Shown here: positions 16,492 to 23,914 of the stretch, one piece after another
Numbering within the stretch: the stretch's first letter is position 1
Layout: the number at the start of each line of letters is the position of its first letter
NCBI GenBank assembly: GCA_934502905.1
Contig: CAKSVK010000037.1
Location: 1-23,914 of the forward strand
Length of the DNA: 23,914 nt
Reading direction: 5' to 3'
Source: an uncultured Chitinophagaceae bacterium
GTDB taxonomy: Bacteria > Bacteroidota > Bacteroidia > Chitinophagales > Chitinophagaceae
Notes under the pieces: generated by a model
What the model was told of the DNA's origin: nothing
The model's database searches: none
The model's input: the letters and a program-made list of their open reading frames with translations, nothing else
Position numbers and translations under genes: made by a program

Positions 16492-16794
16492 GCGTGATTG
16501 TTTTATAACGATCAAGTTACAAAAAACAATTGTCATCCGATGTCAATGGCTTTATTATTATCAGGCCGGCTCAATCTCTCTGAAAATAACAGGATCATCT
16601 TTCAATCCGCACCGGCCGCTTCAGTCCGAACCATATTCCCTTCATTCAAGTTACGGAGGCGAGTAACAAATACAAGAGCAGCTATGCCTGCACGTCATGC
16701 CGGGCATTTTGCAGGCTCAGGACGGGGTAATTTGCCTAAAAAACAAAAGACCGGTAAAAACCGGCCTTTTTTTCGTAGTAAATTCATTCAATCA
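16492..16794. other. Intergenic region between the sigma factor and GH20 genes
   Basis: This 303-bp gap contains the sigma-factor terminator (16738-16764) and a small inverted repeat GTTAC-N8-GTAAC (16650-16667). The GH20 leader is AT-rich, with no clear TAnnTTTG box. No ORF here has gene-like features. Confidence 0.6.
16738..16764 (-). terminator. Intrinsic terminator of the sigma factor gene
   Basis: CCGGT-AAAA-ACCGG (16751-16764) forms a 5-bp stem 30 bases after the sigma factor stop. On the minus strand it is followed by TCTTTTGTTTTTT. The plus strand also has a T-run (16767-16773), so the element could stop transcripts in both directions. Confidence 0.7.
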
Positions 16795-17376
16795 TTATAA
16801 TGCGATTTGTTGTTCCTGCATCATTTTACGCAGGTTGATCAATCCATAGCGCATACGACCTAAAGCAGTATTGATGCTGCAATCTGTCATAGCGGCTATT
16901 TCCTTAAAGCTTAATTCCGCATAGTGTCTTAAAATAATTACCTCGCGTTGATCTTCAGGAAGACGATCAAGCATTTCACGAACACGGTCATGACTTTGAC
17001 GTTGCATCATGCGACGGTCAACTCCATCTTCGGAAAAGTTAATTACTTCAAAAATGTCGCGGTTGTCTCCCATTTTAATAGCAGGAGTACGTTTCACCTT
17101 ACGGAAGTGATCTACACACAGGTTATGCGCAATCCGCATAGCCCAGGGTAAAAATTTTCCTTCTTCCGTATACCGGCCACTACGAATAGTGTCGATAACC
17201 CTGATGAAAACATCCTGAAAGATGTCTTCTGCCAGATACTTGTCTTTTACAAGCAGAAAGATGGAAGTGTAAATCTTCTCTTTGTGTCGCACAATTAGGA
17301 CTTCAAGTGCTGAGGCATCTCCACCCATAAATAAGTGGATTAATTGCTGGTCAGGCAAATTGGTTAGGGGGTTCAT
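16795..17376 (-). CDS. RNA polymerase sigma-70 family (ECF-type) sigma factor
   Basis: A 193-residue sigma factor with only regions 2 and 4. Region 2 (about 25-95) contains the core-binding and -10-recognising helices (LAEDIFQDVFIRV at 49-61; FLPWAMRIAHNLCVDHFRK at 75-93). After a linker with DRRMM, region 4 (about 132-186) has LDRLPEDQREVIILRHY and the helix-turn-helix LSFKEIAAMTDCSINTALGRMR that reads the -35 region. No anti-sigma factor gene is adjacent: downstream is a terminator and an unrelated gene, upstream is divergent uvrA. It is therefore a stand-alone sigma factor with its own promoter and a leader of about 120 nt. Target genes cannot be told. Such orphan ECF factors are common in Bacteroidota. 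Confidence 0.93.
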   Translation of the reverse strand: MNPLTNLPDQQLIHLFMGGDASALEVLIVRHKEKIYTSIFLLVKDKYLAEDIFQDVFIRVIDTIRSGRYTEEGKFLPWAMRIAHNLCVDHFRKVKRTPAIKMGDNRDIFEVINFSEDGVDRRMMQRQSHDRVREMLDRLPEDQREVIILRHYAELSFKEIAAMTDCSINTALGRMRYGLINLRKMMQEQQIAL

Positions 17377-17398
17377 AAACTTCTACGGTTTTTAATGG

Positions 17399-17417
17399 TT
17401 GGGATTTTATTTCCCAA
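17399..17417. promoter_or_regulatory. Inverted repeat in the sigma factor leader
   Basis: TTGGGA (17399-17404), a 7-base T-rich loop and TCCCAA (17412-17417) form a perfect 6-bp inverted repeat 23 bp before the sigma factor ATG. In the transcript it would be a hairpin next to the translation start, or in DNA an operator. Confidence 0.35.
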
Positions 17418-17503
17418 TATCAAACAAGGAGAAAGTAGAAGTATTTAAATCAGGTTTAGGCTTGTTGATTTACTTCAGTTTCTTTCGTATGATATTGGAG
17501 ATG

Positions 17504-17534
17504 CTAAAGTAGAGTTTTTTTTTATTTAACCAAA
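17504..17534 (-). promoter_or_regulatory. Candidate sigma factor promoter
   Basis: The minus strand has TTTG (17534-17531), a spacer of exactly 19 bp, then TACTTTAG (17511-17504), one mismatch from TAnnTTTG. The transcript would start near 17497, giving a leader of about 120 nt that includes the inverted repeat at 17399-17417. Confidence 0.5.
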
Positions 17535-17672
17535 TTTTTCCACAATATTTTTCGATTATTATCCACAATCTTTCGACAAACCGCAAAATATTAAATAGTT
17601 CTACTCAAAAACAATAAAAAAAATACGTATAACAGTTGACATAAGGTATCCGAAACTTTAAAAGGAGCTTCT

Positions 17673-17729
17673 TTGAGAAAAGATAATAAAACTAAACAAT
17701 TTAGTATTAGCTTTGCAACTCTTCTATGA
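17673..17729 (+). other. Possible 18-codon upstream ORF coupled to uvrA
   Basis: AAAGGAG (17661-17667), the best ribosome-binding site in this gap, is placed correctly for a TTG at 17673, not for the uvrA ATG. That TTG opens an 18-codon frame whose TGA stop overlaps the uvrA ATG as ATGA. A TAGCTTTG -7-like box (17708-17715) lies inside it and could instead drive a nearly leaderless uvrA transcript. Very tentative. Confidence 0.15.
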
Positions 17730-20530
17730 CAGCGTCTACTAAAAAGATATCTCAACAGGGCAATAACATATTGATCAGGGGAGCCAGGGTTCATAATCTC
17801 AAAAACGTTACGGTAGAAATCCCACGGAGCAAACTGGTGGTGGTAACAGGCGTATCGGGTTCGGGGAAATCTTCCCTTACCATTGATACACTTTTTGCGG
17901 AAGGGCAACGCCGCTATGCAGAAAGCCTGAGCGCTTACGCCCGCCAGTTCCTGAACAGGATGGACAAGCCGGATGTAGATTATATCAGGGGCTTATGTCC
18001 TGCCATTGCCATAGAGCAGAAAGTAATTACCCGTACGCCCAGGTCTACGGTGGGCAGCATGACGGAGATATATGACTACCTGCGTTTGTTATACGCCCGT
18101 ATCGGGAAGACCATTTCACCGGTAAGCGGCAGGGAAGTCAAAAAAGATGACGTGAGCGATGTAATAAATGCCATCAGGAACCTGAAGCAGGGAGACAAGG
18201 TGCTGATACTGGCGGTCTTCCAGCTGCAGGGAAAAAGAAATTTCAAGGAGGAATTGAATATCCTGCTGCAAAAAGGTTTTTCCCGTATATATATAAAAGG
18301 AAAGCAGGAAAATGAAACCATTTATATAGAAGACCTGCTGGAAAAAAAAGATACCGAGATCAAAAAGACATTCTCCGGTACCCCTTATATATTAATAGAC
18401 CGGATCGTAGTAAAAGATTTTAACGAAGACGACATCCACAGGCTGTCCGATTCCATCGGCACTGCTTTTTTTGAGGGAAACGGTGAAGTACAGATCGAAG
18501 TCAACAGCAATAAGCTGTTAGCCTTCTCCAATAAATTTGAGCTGGACGGTATTCATTTCGAAGAACCGGTACCTAACCTGTTCTCCTTTAACAACCCGTA
18601 TGGCGCCTGCCCGGTGTGCGAAGGCTTTTCGTTGGTATTGGGCCTGGATAAGGAGCTGATCATTCCCAATCCGCGCCTGAGCGTATATGAAGGAGCGGTT
18701 GCACCCTGGAAAGGGGAAAAGCTCAGCGCCTGGAAAGACCAGTTCATCCGGGGCGCCAAACACTTCAACTTTCCCATCCATAAACCTGTGCTCGACCTGA
18801 CGTCCGAACAGCTGGATCAGCTCTGGAAAGGGAATAAATATGTAAACGGGATTGACGATTTTTTTGCGGAGGTAGAACAAAACCTTTATAAAGTACAATA
18901 CAGGGTTTTATTGTCCAGGTATCGCGGGCGGACCATTTGTCCGGAGTGTAAAGGCTACCGCCTGAGAAAAGAAGCTTTATATGTGAAGATCGGGGGCAGG
19001 CATATCGGCGAATTGTGCGAGATGCAGGTTTCAGACCTTCAGCAATGGTTCAATAACCTGGAGCTAAGCGACTATGAACAACAGGTTGGCAAAAGGATAC
19101 TGATAGAGCTGCACCAGCGGTTACAGGTATTGCTGGACGTTGGTTTGGGTTACCTCACCCTCAACAGGCTGGCTAACAGTATCAGCGGCGGGGAAAGCCA
19201 GCGCATTCAGCTTACCAGGAGCCTGGGCAGCAACCTCACCAACTCATTGTACATACTGGACGAACCTTCTATAGGACTGCATTCCAGGGATACCGAAAGA
19301 CTGATATCGGTATTAAAACAGTTAAGAGACCTGGGAAATACCGTGGTAGTAGTGGAACATGATGAAATGATGATGCGGGAAGCGGATTATATTATTGATA
19401 TGGGACCGTTGGCAAGTCACCTGGGCGGGGAGGTTATAGCCGAAGGTAATTATGACGCCATCATCAAAAATAAAAAGAGCCTGACAGGCAAATACCTGAC
19501 AGGGGAATTGAAAATAAACATTCCCCCCAAAGTGAGAAGCTGGAAACGAAGCATAAAAGTGGAAAATGCCAGGCAGCATAACCTGAAGGATATTACGGTT
19601 GAATTTCCCCTGGGGATACTTTGTGTGGTCAGCGGGGTAAGCGGCAGCGGTAAAACCACTTTGGTAAAGCAGATCTTATACCCTGGACTGAAAAAGATAA
19701 AGGGAGAGTTTACCGATAAGGTAGGGATTCATAAAGCCATCACCGGGGATATTGATCATATCACCCAGGTAGAGCTGGTTGATCAGAATCCTATTGGTAA
19801 ATCGTCGCGTAGCAACCCGGTTACGTATATAAAAGCATATGATGAAATCCGGGAGCTTTATTCAAAACAAGCCGTCAGCAAGATCAACGGCTTTCAGCCG
19901 AAACACTTTTCCTTCAATGTGGATGGAGGTAGATGCGATGCCTGCAAAGGAGAAGGAGAACAAATAGTAGAAATGCAGTTCCTGGCAGACGTGCACCTGA
20001 CCTGCGAGGTATGTCACGGAAAACGCTTTAAGGAAGAAGTGCTGGCCGTTACCTATAAGGAAAAAAACATTTTCGAGGTGCTGGAGATGAGCGTGGATGA
20101 GGCGCTGGAATTCTTTAAAGAAGAGAAAGATATTCTTCAGAAGCTGAAGCCATTAACAGATGTAGGTTTGGGATATATAAAGCTGGGGCAATCCAGCGAT
20201 ACACTTTCGGGTGGTGAAGCCCAGCGCGTAAAGCTGGCCTCCTTCCTGGGAAAAGGAAAAGCGCAGGGACATATCCTGTTCATATTTGATGAACCAACCA
20301 CCGGCCTGCACTTTCACGATATCAATAAGCTGCTGACTTCTTTTAATGCTCTCATAGACCAGGGGCACTCCATATTGGTAGTAGAGCATAATACGGATGT
20401 TATCAAAAGCGCTGACTGGGTGATCGATCTCGGTCCGGAAGCTGGCGACAAAGGTGGTGACCTGGTATTTGCCGGTACGCCTGCTGATCTAAAGAAAAAT
20501 AAACACAGCAATACTGCCAGGTTTCTATAG
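17726..20530 (+). CDS. uvrA: Excinuclease ABC subunit A
   Basis: The damage-recognition ATPase of nucleotide excision repair, which loads UvrB at bulky DNA lesions. The 934 residues match the usual UvrA1 size (about 940). Two ABC modules are complete: Walker [10 protein letters not shown] (42-50), signature ISGGESQR (about 485), Walker [11 protein letters not shown] (about 510); then Walker [10 protein letters not shown] (about 637), signature LSGGEAQR (about 828) and FDEPTTGLH. The second zinc module is intact (CDACKGEGE ... CEVCHGKRF, about 737-765). In the first, only the second Cys pair (CPVC) remains; the stretch where the first pair would be reads [14 protein letters not shown], a form I associate with Bacteroidota UvrA. 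The gene is monocistronic, divergent from the sigma factor and convergent with the halogenase-like gene. Confidence 0.96.
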   Translation: MTASTKKISQQGNNILIRGARVHNLKNVTVEIPRSKLVVVTGVSGSGKSSLTIDTLFAEGQRRYAESLSAYARQFLNRMDKPDVDYIRGLCPAIAIEQKVITRTPRSTVGSMTEIYDYLRLLYARIGKTISPVSGREVKKDDVSDVINAIRNLKQGDKVLILAVFQLQGKRNFKEELNILLQKGFSRIYIKGKQENETIYIEDLLEKKDTEIKKTFSGTPYILIDRIVVKDFNEDDIHRLSDSIGTAFFEGNGEVQIEVNSNKLLAFSNKFELDGIHFEEPVPNLFSFNNPYGACPVCEGFSLVLGLDKELIIPNPRLSVYEGAVAPWKGEKLSAWKDQFIRGAKHFNFPIHKPVLDLTSEQLDQLWKGNKYVNGIDDFFAEVEQNLYKVQYRVLLSRYRGRTICPECKGYRLRKEALYVKIGGRHIGELCEMQVSDLQQWFNNLELSDYEQQVGKRILIELHQRLQVLLDVGLGYLTLNRLANSISGGESQRIQLTRSLGSNLTNSLYILDEPSIGLHSRDTERLISVLKQLRDLGNTVVVVEHDEMMMREADYIIDMGPLASHLGGEVIAEGNYDAIIKNKKSLTGKYLTGELKINIPPKVRSWKRSIKVENARQHNLKDITVEFPLGILCVVSGVSGSGKTTLVKQILYPGLKKIKGEFTDKVGIHKAITGDIDHITQVELVDQNPIGKSSRSNPVTYIKAYDEIRELYSKQAVSKINGFQPKHFSFNVDGGRCDACKGEGEQIVEMQFLADVHLTCEVCHGKRFKEEVLAVTYKEKNIFEVLEMSVDEALEFFKEEKDILQKLKPLTDVGLGYIKLGQSSDTLSGGEAQRVKLASFLGKGKAQGHILFIFDEPTTGLHFHDINKLLTSFNALIDQGHSILVVEHNTDVIKSADWVIDLGPEAGDKGGDLVFAGTPADLKKNKHSNTARFL

Positions 20531-20584
20531 AACCTTATAACGTTCGGCTATTCTCTACAGGGAAATAAGCATTTGGGGCAGCAC

Positions 20585-22099
20585 CTAAAAATCTGCAGTG
20601 GTATGGTGATACATATTCCCGGACGATGGATCCATCAAACCGGCTGTATTATAGGGTTTTATCCTTTCTCTTATTTTATCAGCAAATGCATGGATATCCC
20701 CCCGCGATATGCTGTTTTGCCCGGTTAACTGAAGCAATTCCTTAAAGCTGGCGACTGCAATAGCCTGCACTTCACTACTGCCCGCTTCCAGGAGATAATC
20801 AACCGGAAGACCTTTTATCCGTCGCTGCTCATACATGATGGTAAATGTGAAGTACAGCATAGACCATATGTTGAAAAGCTGAAAATGTTTCATGGTCTTA
20901 TAACAGCCCGCTACAAGCAGGTCTACCAGCTTTAATTCTTCAAAAACGGCACGCTCATATTTTTCCAGCTCAGCATATATGCCCCGGCCAAACCCGGGAT
21001 TACCGGTAAATATGCGCAACAGCTTTTCGATGCCCGCCAGGGAATAAGCAATGCCCGTGCTGAACAGCGGATCTACAAACCCCGCTGTATGCGGTAATGC
21101 TACCCAACCCTCCCCGAAACACTTATCAATTCTTCGCTGCAGCCTTGGAGAGCGGATCATACGACCGGGCTCTTTCGCAAAAACAGCATCCTGCAGGATG
21201 TTATTTACATCAGGATATTTCTGCCGCATCAAATCCAGGATATCGGTAGCTGACATATCCTGCAGGACTGCGTTGTCTCCATCCAGTGCAAAGCCCCAGC
21301 TTGTCCGGTTGTTGTTGAAGCGAAGCACCCATATCCAGCCCTCATCCAGCACATGATGCAGGGCGGAGTTATCCGCATTGTAAGGGTAGTCCGTGGTCGG
21401 GATATTTCTTTGATGCAGGATGTTCGTCCAGCAGGGAAGGTCTTCAAAATGAGAAAACACGGCAAAAGAATTGGTAAGGAATCCCTGTGCAGACGACCTG
21501 GCAGAAAACAATGTTTCGGACAGGTGCCCGCTGCCGGTGGCATCTATGAAAAACGATGACCGGAAAGTCATTGCCTGATCCACGCGAAGCATCTTGATAT
21601 GCCAATGGTTATCCTGTCTTTTGGCAGCAGTAATAGTAGTATTGTCAAGATAAACGATACCATACTCTTTCACTTTTGTGACAAGGAATGCATCAAAATC
21701 CGACCGGAGCCAGTTGGTATCCGACAGGGTATCATTTATACTTGCCGCTACCAGTAATTCACGCGTATGACCAGGATCCGCAGTAAATGGCTCTCCCGGA
21801 AAATGTTTGAAGTAGCTGAACCCTCTTTTAATGCCGCACACAATTTCAGGATGCGATCGCTGCCAGCTTCCATACCTGGAAAACGCAGACAGCCAGGGTA
21901 GATCATACCCCGATGCCAGGGACCGCAATATCATATCAGCTATGGGTGTGGAAGATTCTCCTATCGCAAAACGGGGGTGCGTTCCTTTCTCGACCAGGCA
22001 AACCTTAAACCCGGAATTGTGCAGCGCCATTGCAGTAATGGACCCCGCAAACCCGGAACCGGCAATAATAATATCATAGTGCTCCGAGTGTCCTGCCAT
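20585..22099 (-). CDS. FAD-dependent flavoprotein of the flavin halogenase / monooxygenase family
   Basis: A 504-residue flavoprotein with a Rossmann FAD site at the N-terminus (IIIAGSGFAGS, GxGxxG at 14-19; LVEKG at 35-39). The second flavin motif is FIDATGSGH (184-192), followed by a C-terminal FAD contact DPLFSTGIAYSLAG. Features shared with FADH2-dependent halogenases are IGESSTP (46-52) and a lysine in IKRGFSYF (Lys91), a position resembling the reactive Lys of those enzymes. The halogenase WxWxIP signature is degenerate: GWIWVLRF (254-261) lacks Ile-Pro. It may thus be a halogenase of phenolic or carrier-bound substrates, or an oxidase/reductase on the same scaffold. It begins 2 bp after the radical SAM gene and is the last gene of this operon. 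Confidence 0.8.
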   Translation of the reverse strand: MAGHSEHYDIIIAGSGFAGSITAMALHNSGFKVCLVEKGTHPRFAIGESSTPIADMILRSLASGYDLPWLSAFSRYGSWQRSHPEIVCGIKRGFSYFKHFPGEPFTADPGHTRELLVAASINDTLSDTNWLRSDFDAFLVTKVKEYGIVYLDNTTITAAKRQDNHWHIKMLRVDQAMTFRSSFFIDATGSGHLSETLFSARSSAQGFLTNSFAVFSHFEDLPCWTNILHQRNIPTTDYPYNADNSALHHVLDEGWIWVLRFNNNRTSWGFALDGDNAVLQDMSATDILDLMRQKYPDVNNILQDAVFAKEPGRMIRSPRLQRRIDKCFGEGWVALPHTAGFVDPLFSTGIAYSLAGIEKLLRIFTGNPGFGRGIYAELEKYERAVFEELKLVDLLVAGCYKTMKHFQLFNIWSMLYFTFTIMYEQRRIKGLPVDYLLEAGSSEVQAIAVASFKELLQLTGQNSISRGDIHAFADKIRERIKPYNTAGLMDPSSGNMYHHTTADF

Positions 22100-22101
22100 G
22101 A

Positions 22102-23040
22102 TCAGCTTTTACAATTACATTGAATGAAAGGTTCAGTCTTTTGGCGCAGGTTCATAGATTCCAGCCGTTGTTTTCTGGCCTCAAAACACACCGGGCATGC
22201 TGATAACAATCCTATATCCCATGTGTCTGCAAATACCTGCCCCTGCTTCATCAGCAATGCTTTTTCAAAAACTTCCTCCAGCATATCCAGCGAAGGTGGA
22301 ACATATTGCTTTTCCTCTGCCAGCATATCCATTATGCCATTGCCGGCACGGACCGGTATTACAGTACAGCGGGCTGCTCCACTTTCAAATGCATACTGCA
22401 CGGATCGCAGCGTCCAGTCAATATTTTCGCGAACATCCGTAAGGTATGGTGGATTCAATAGTATAAAGCTACGCACATCAACACCGTGACGGTTCAGGAA
22501 GACGGTGGCTTTTCTGAAATCTTCCGGCGTAAGCTGCTTGTTAAGCCGTGGCAATACCCCCGGGTGTATGGTTTCCAGCCCCATCGCTATTTCGAGCGTT
22601 CCTTCCAGCAGCTCAAGAAATTCAATGCAGGATGAATTGCAAAGTCTGGGATGATTCTCAACGATCACTCTTTTATACCCCGAGAGCCGTTTGGCTATTG
22701 CAGGATAATCCTGCGGAAAGACGGCTTTTGTATCAAAAAAGTTGCCGCTGTTATATAACTTGATATTATCCGCTGCCGGTAATCTTTCGAGGGCGTAGTC
22801 GATCTGCCGGAGGATGGCCCCATGCGGCATAGGATCGTCTATCGTGTTCTTCCACAAGTCGCACATCAGGCATTTGAAAGCACATTCCCTGCTGGTAAGG
22901 AAAATGGTATTGACCGTTTCTATACCACCTGAGAGTCCCGGCTCCTCTTCATGTAAAAAATGATAGGGAACAAAAGGATCTACTGCATGCTTTGCAGGAC
23001 GGAGCCGGCCGATCGAAAGATTGTTATAGTCATCACGCAT
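22102..23040 (-). CDS. Radical SAM protein
   Basis: The start at 23040 (MRDDYNNLSIGRL, 312 residues) overlaps the upstream gene by 8 bp; a longer frame from 23157 would run 117 bp further into that gene and is unlikely. The radical SAM [4Fe-4S] motif CX3CX2C is at Cys53, Cys57 and Cys60, in SRECAFKCLMCDLW. Then come barrel segments such as IKLYNSGNFFD (the SAM-binding GGE-like strand, here NSGNF) and EIAMGLETIHP. The C-terminus holds four more cysteines, CPVC (282-285) and CNC (308-310), which could bind a second cluster or zinc. The overall pattern resembles the Elp3/TIGR01210-like branch more than SPASM peptide maturases. The reaction is unknown; operon partners suggest a biosynthetic step. 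Confidence 0.85.
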   Translation of the reverse strand: MRDDYNNLSIGRLRPAKHAVDPFVPYHFLHEEEPGLSGGIETVNTIFLTSRECAFKCLMCDLWKNTIDDPMPHGAILRQIDYALERLPAADNIKLYNSGNFFDTKAVFPQDYPAIAKRLSGYKRVIVENHPRLCNSSCIEFLELLEGTLEIAMGLETIHPGVLPRLNKQLTPEDFRKATVFLNRHGVDVRSFILLNPPYLTDVRENIDWTLRSVQYAFESGAARCTVIPVRAGNGIMDMLAEEKQYVPPSLDMLEEVFEKALLMKQGQVFADTWDIGLLSACPVCFEARKQRLESMNLRQKTEPFIQCNCKS

Positions 23041-23914
23041 ACAAAGAATGGAAATAGCTCCGATACTCCATATCGCTCTTTGCAAAAACCTTTTCAAAGC
23101 TGCCGGAGGAGATAGCGCCTTCCTGTAACCTGCGTTTTTCAAACACAGGCATATCAAATCCCGTCACTGTTTTTACGCCACGACTCACCACCTCTCCTTT
23201 TAAGGCATATAATACTTCTTCCTTCCAGTCTGTAAGGACTATGAAAGGAATACCTTCCGCTATTTCTATTACGTTGGGCAATGCATACGGGCTGAACCCT
23301 TTAAAGCCCAGTGCCCTGGCGGGTGCATAGGAACGCACATGCCCCCGGCTCTGGCCTCCTGAATAGGTGAGAGAGTGTTTGATCTTATCTACACCCCACC
23401 CTTCCTGGTAAAGCATCATATTGTTCAATACACTCCTGATCGTAAGCTCCGGGTTTGCCTCAATCGGGTAATCCTTGAGGTTTTCATCTCCTCCATCCCC
23501 GTCGGCAAGATATTTCCAGTCCGGGTAGGTTTCCCTTATTTTTTTACACAGCGCCAGCACCATGGTTGCGGCTTCCAGGTCCAGTGATTTATAATCCTCT
23601 ATTACCCTGATGGCATCTTTGTAGCTGACATCCGATACCGGCACATCCATCACTTCCAGGAAAAGGGACAACCCCAGCTTATCGAGGAACTGGTGTGCCT
23701 GCTCCGCATCGGCACCACCATTAACGGAGATGGTAAAGGCTTTTAATCTTTGAGGAGACATACCCAGCTTCAGCATCAGGTCATACAGCACCAGGAAAAC
23801 GGATCCGCTGTCAATGCCTCCCGAAAACAGCACACCGACAGGCTCGTTTTCCGGAATAGACAGCAGCCATTTCCGGCATTCATTGGATAATGTCTCTATA
23901 TACTTTTTACCGAT
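23033..23914 (-). CDS. Asparagine-synthase-like protein, C-terminal part (5' end outside window)
   Basis: The frame is open to the right edge (293 residues seen). It contains the ATP-pyrophosphatase P-loop of asparagine synthetases (GVLFSGGIDS, residues 27-36) and a DGDGGDENLKDY stretch where AsnB has its SGEGADELF loop. Further on are the C-terminal elements VRSYAPARALGFKGFSPYALPNVIEIAEGIPF and KTVTGFDMP. Such domains activate a carboxylate as the acyl-adenylate and join it to an amine: asparagine synthesis, beta-lactam formation or lasso-peptide cyclisation. Whether a glutaminase domain precedes it cannot be seen. The active-site loop deviates from true AsnB, and the operon partners (radical SAM, halogenase-like) suggest a secondary-metabolite or peptide-modification role rather than asparagine supply. 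Confidence 0.85.
   Translation of the reverse strand: MGKKYIETLSNECRKWLLSIPENEPVGVLFSGGIDSGSVFLVLYDLMLKLGMSPQRLKAFTISVNGGADAEQAHQFLDKLGLSLFLEVMDVPVSDVSYKDAIRVIEDYKSLDLEAATMVLALCKKIRETYPDWKYLADGDGGDENLKDYPIEANPELTIRSVLNNMMLYQEGWGVDKIKHSLTYSGGQSRGHVRSYAPARALGFKGFSPYALPNVIEIAEGIPFIVLTDWKEEVLYALKGEVVSRGVKTVTGFDMPVFEKRRLQEGAISSGSFEKVFAKSDMEYRSYFHSLYA

Noticed and set aside
16492..16536. A longer N-terminus for the GH20-like protein
   Set aside because: It would place 15 residues before an obvious signal peptide that begins at MRYLLFF (16491).
23041..23157. A longer N-terminus for the radical SAM protein, starting at 23157
   Set aside because: It would overlap the asparagine-synthase-like gene by 125 bp. 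The start at 23040 gives a normal short overlap and a family-like N-terminus.
1..23914. CRISPR array, insertion sequence, tRNA or rRNA gene
   Set aside because: No regularly spaced repeats, transposase motifs, terminal inverted repeats with target duplications, or tRNA cloverleaf signatures were noticed on either strand by eye.

Overview
The window looks like chromosomal DNA of a member of the Bacteroidota, most plausibly of the Chitinophagaceae. This rests on protein families (a lipoprotein TamA-like Omp85 protein behind TamB, a Bacteroidota-type UvrA with a reduced first zinc module, small GH20 proteins, Cys lipoproteins). It also rests on promoter-like sites of the Bacteroidota form (TTTG, 19-bp spacer, TAnnTTTG) upstream of several genes. 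The taxon is inferred; no rRNA or tRNA gene is present to confirm it.

Layout, left to right. Positions 1-493 hold the N-terminal part of a minus-strand protein that leaves the window and carries a HEPN-type RNSWGH motif. A 66-residue plus-strand ORF then meets an O-methyltransferase tail to tail. Next come a lipoprotein phosphodiesterase, arginyl-tRNA synthetase (argS) and a divergent secreted metallophosphoesterase. A repeat-rich gap follows (two copies of a palindromic element), then an unrecognised 126-residue protein with a near-ideal promoter. From 6975 to 14352 (minus strand) is an envelope operon: tamB, split into two ORFs by an ATGA overlap, and tamL. A ROK / polyphosphate-glucokinase-like kinase and a GH20-like hydrolase follow, then an ECF-type sigma factor with its own terminator and a plausible promoter. 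Divergent from it is uvrA (17726-20530).

The right end (20585-23914, minus strand) is the most unusual part. Read in transcription order it is a tight operon of an asparagine-synthase-like protein (entering from the right edge), a radical SAM protein and a halogenase-like flavoprotein. Consecutive genes overlap by 8 bp or lie 2 bp apart. This looks like the end of a small biosynthetic cluster of unknown product.

The centre is mostly housekeeping and envelope biology (argS, uvrA, tamB-tamL, sigma factor). The two ends are accessory: a possible HEPN/defence-type protein on the left and a possible natural-product operon on the right. Intergenic regions carry several operator-like repeats and palindromes. 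No CRISPR array, insertion sequence, rRNA or tRNA gene was seen. Nothing was computed or searched; family names come from reading motifs.
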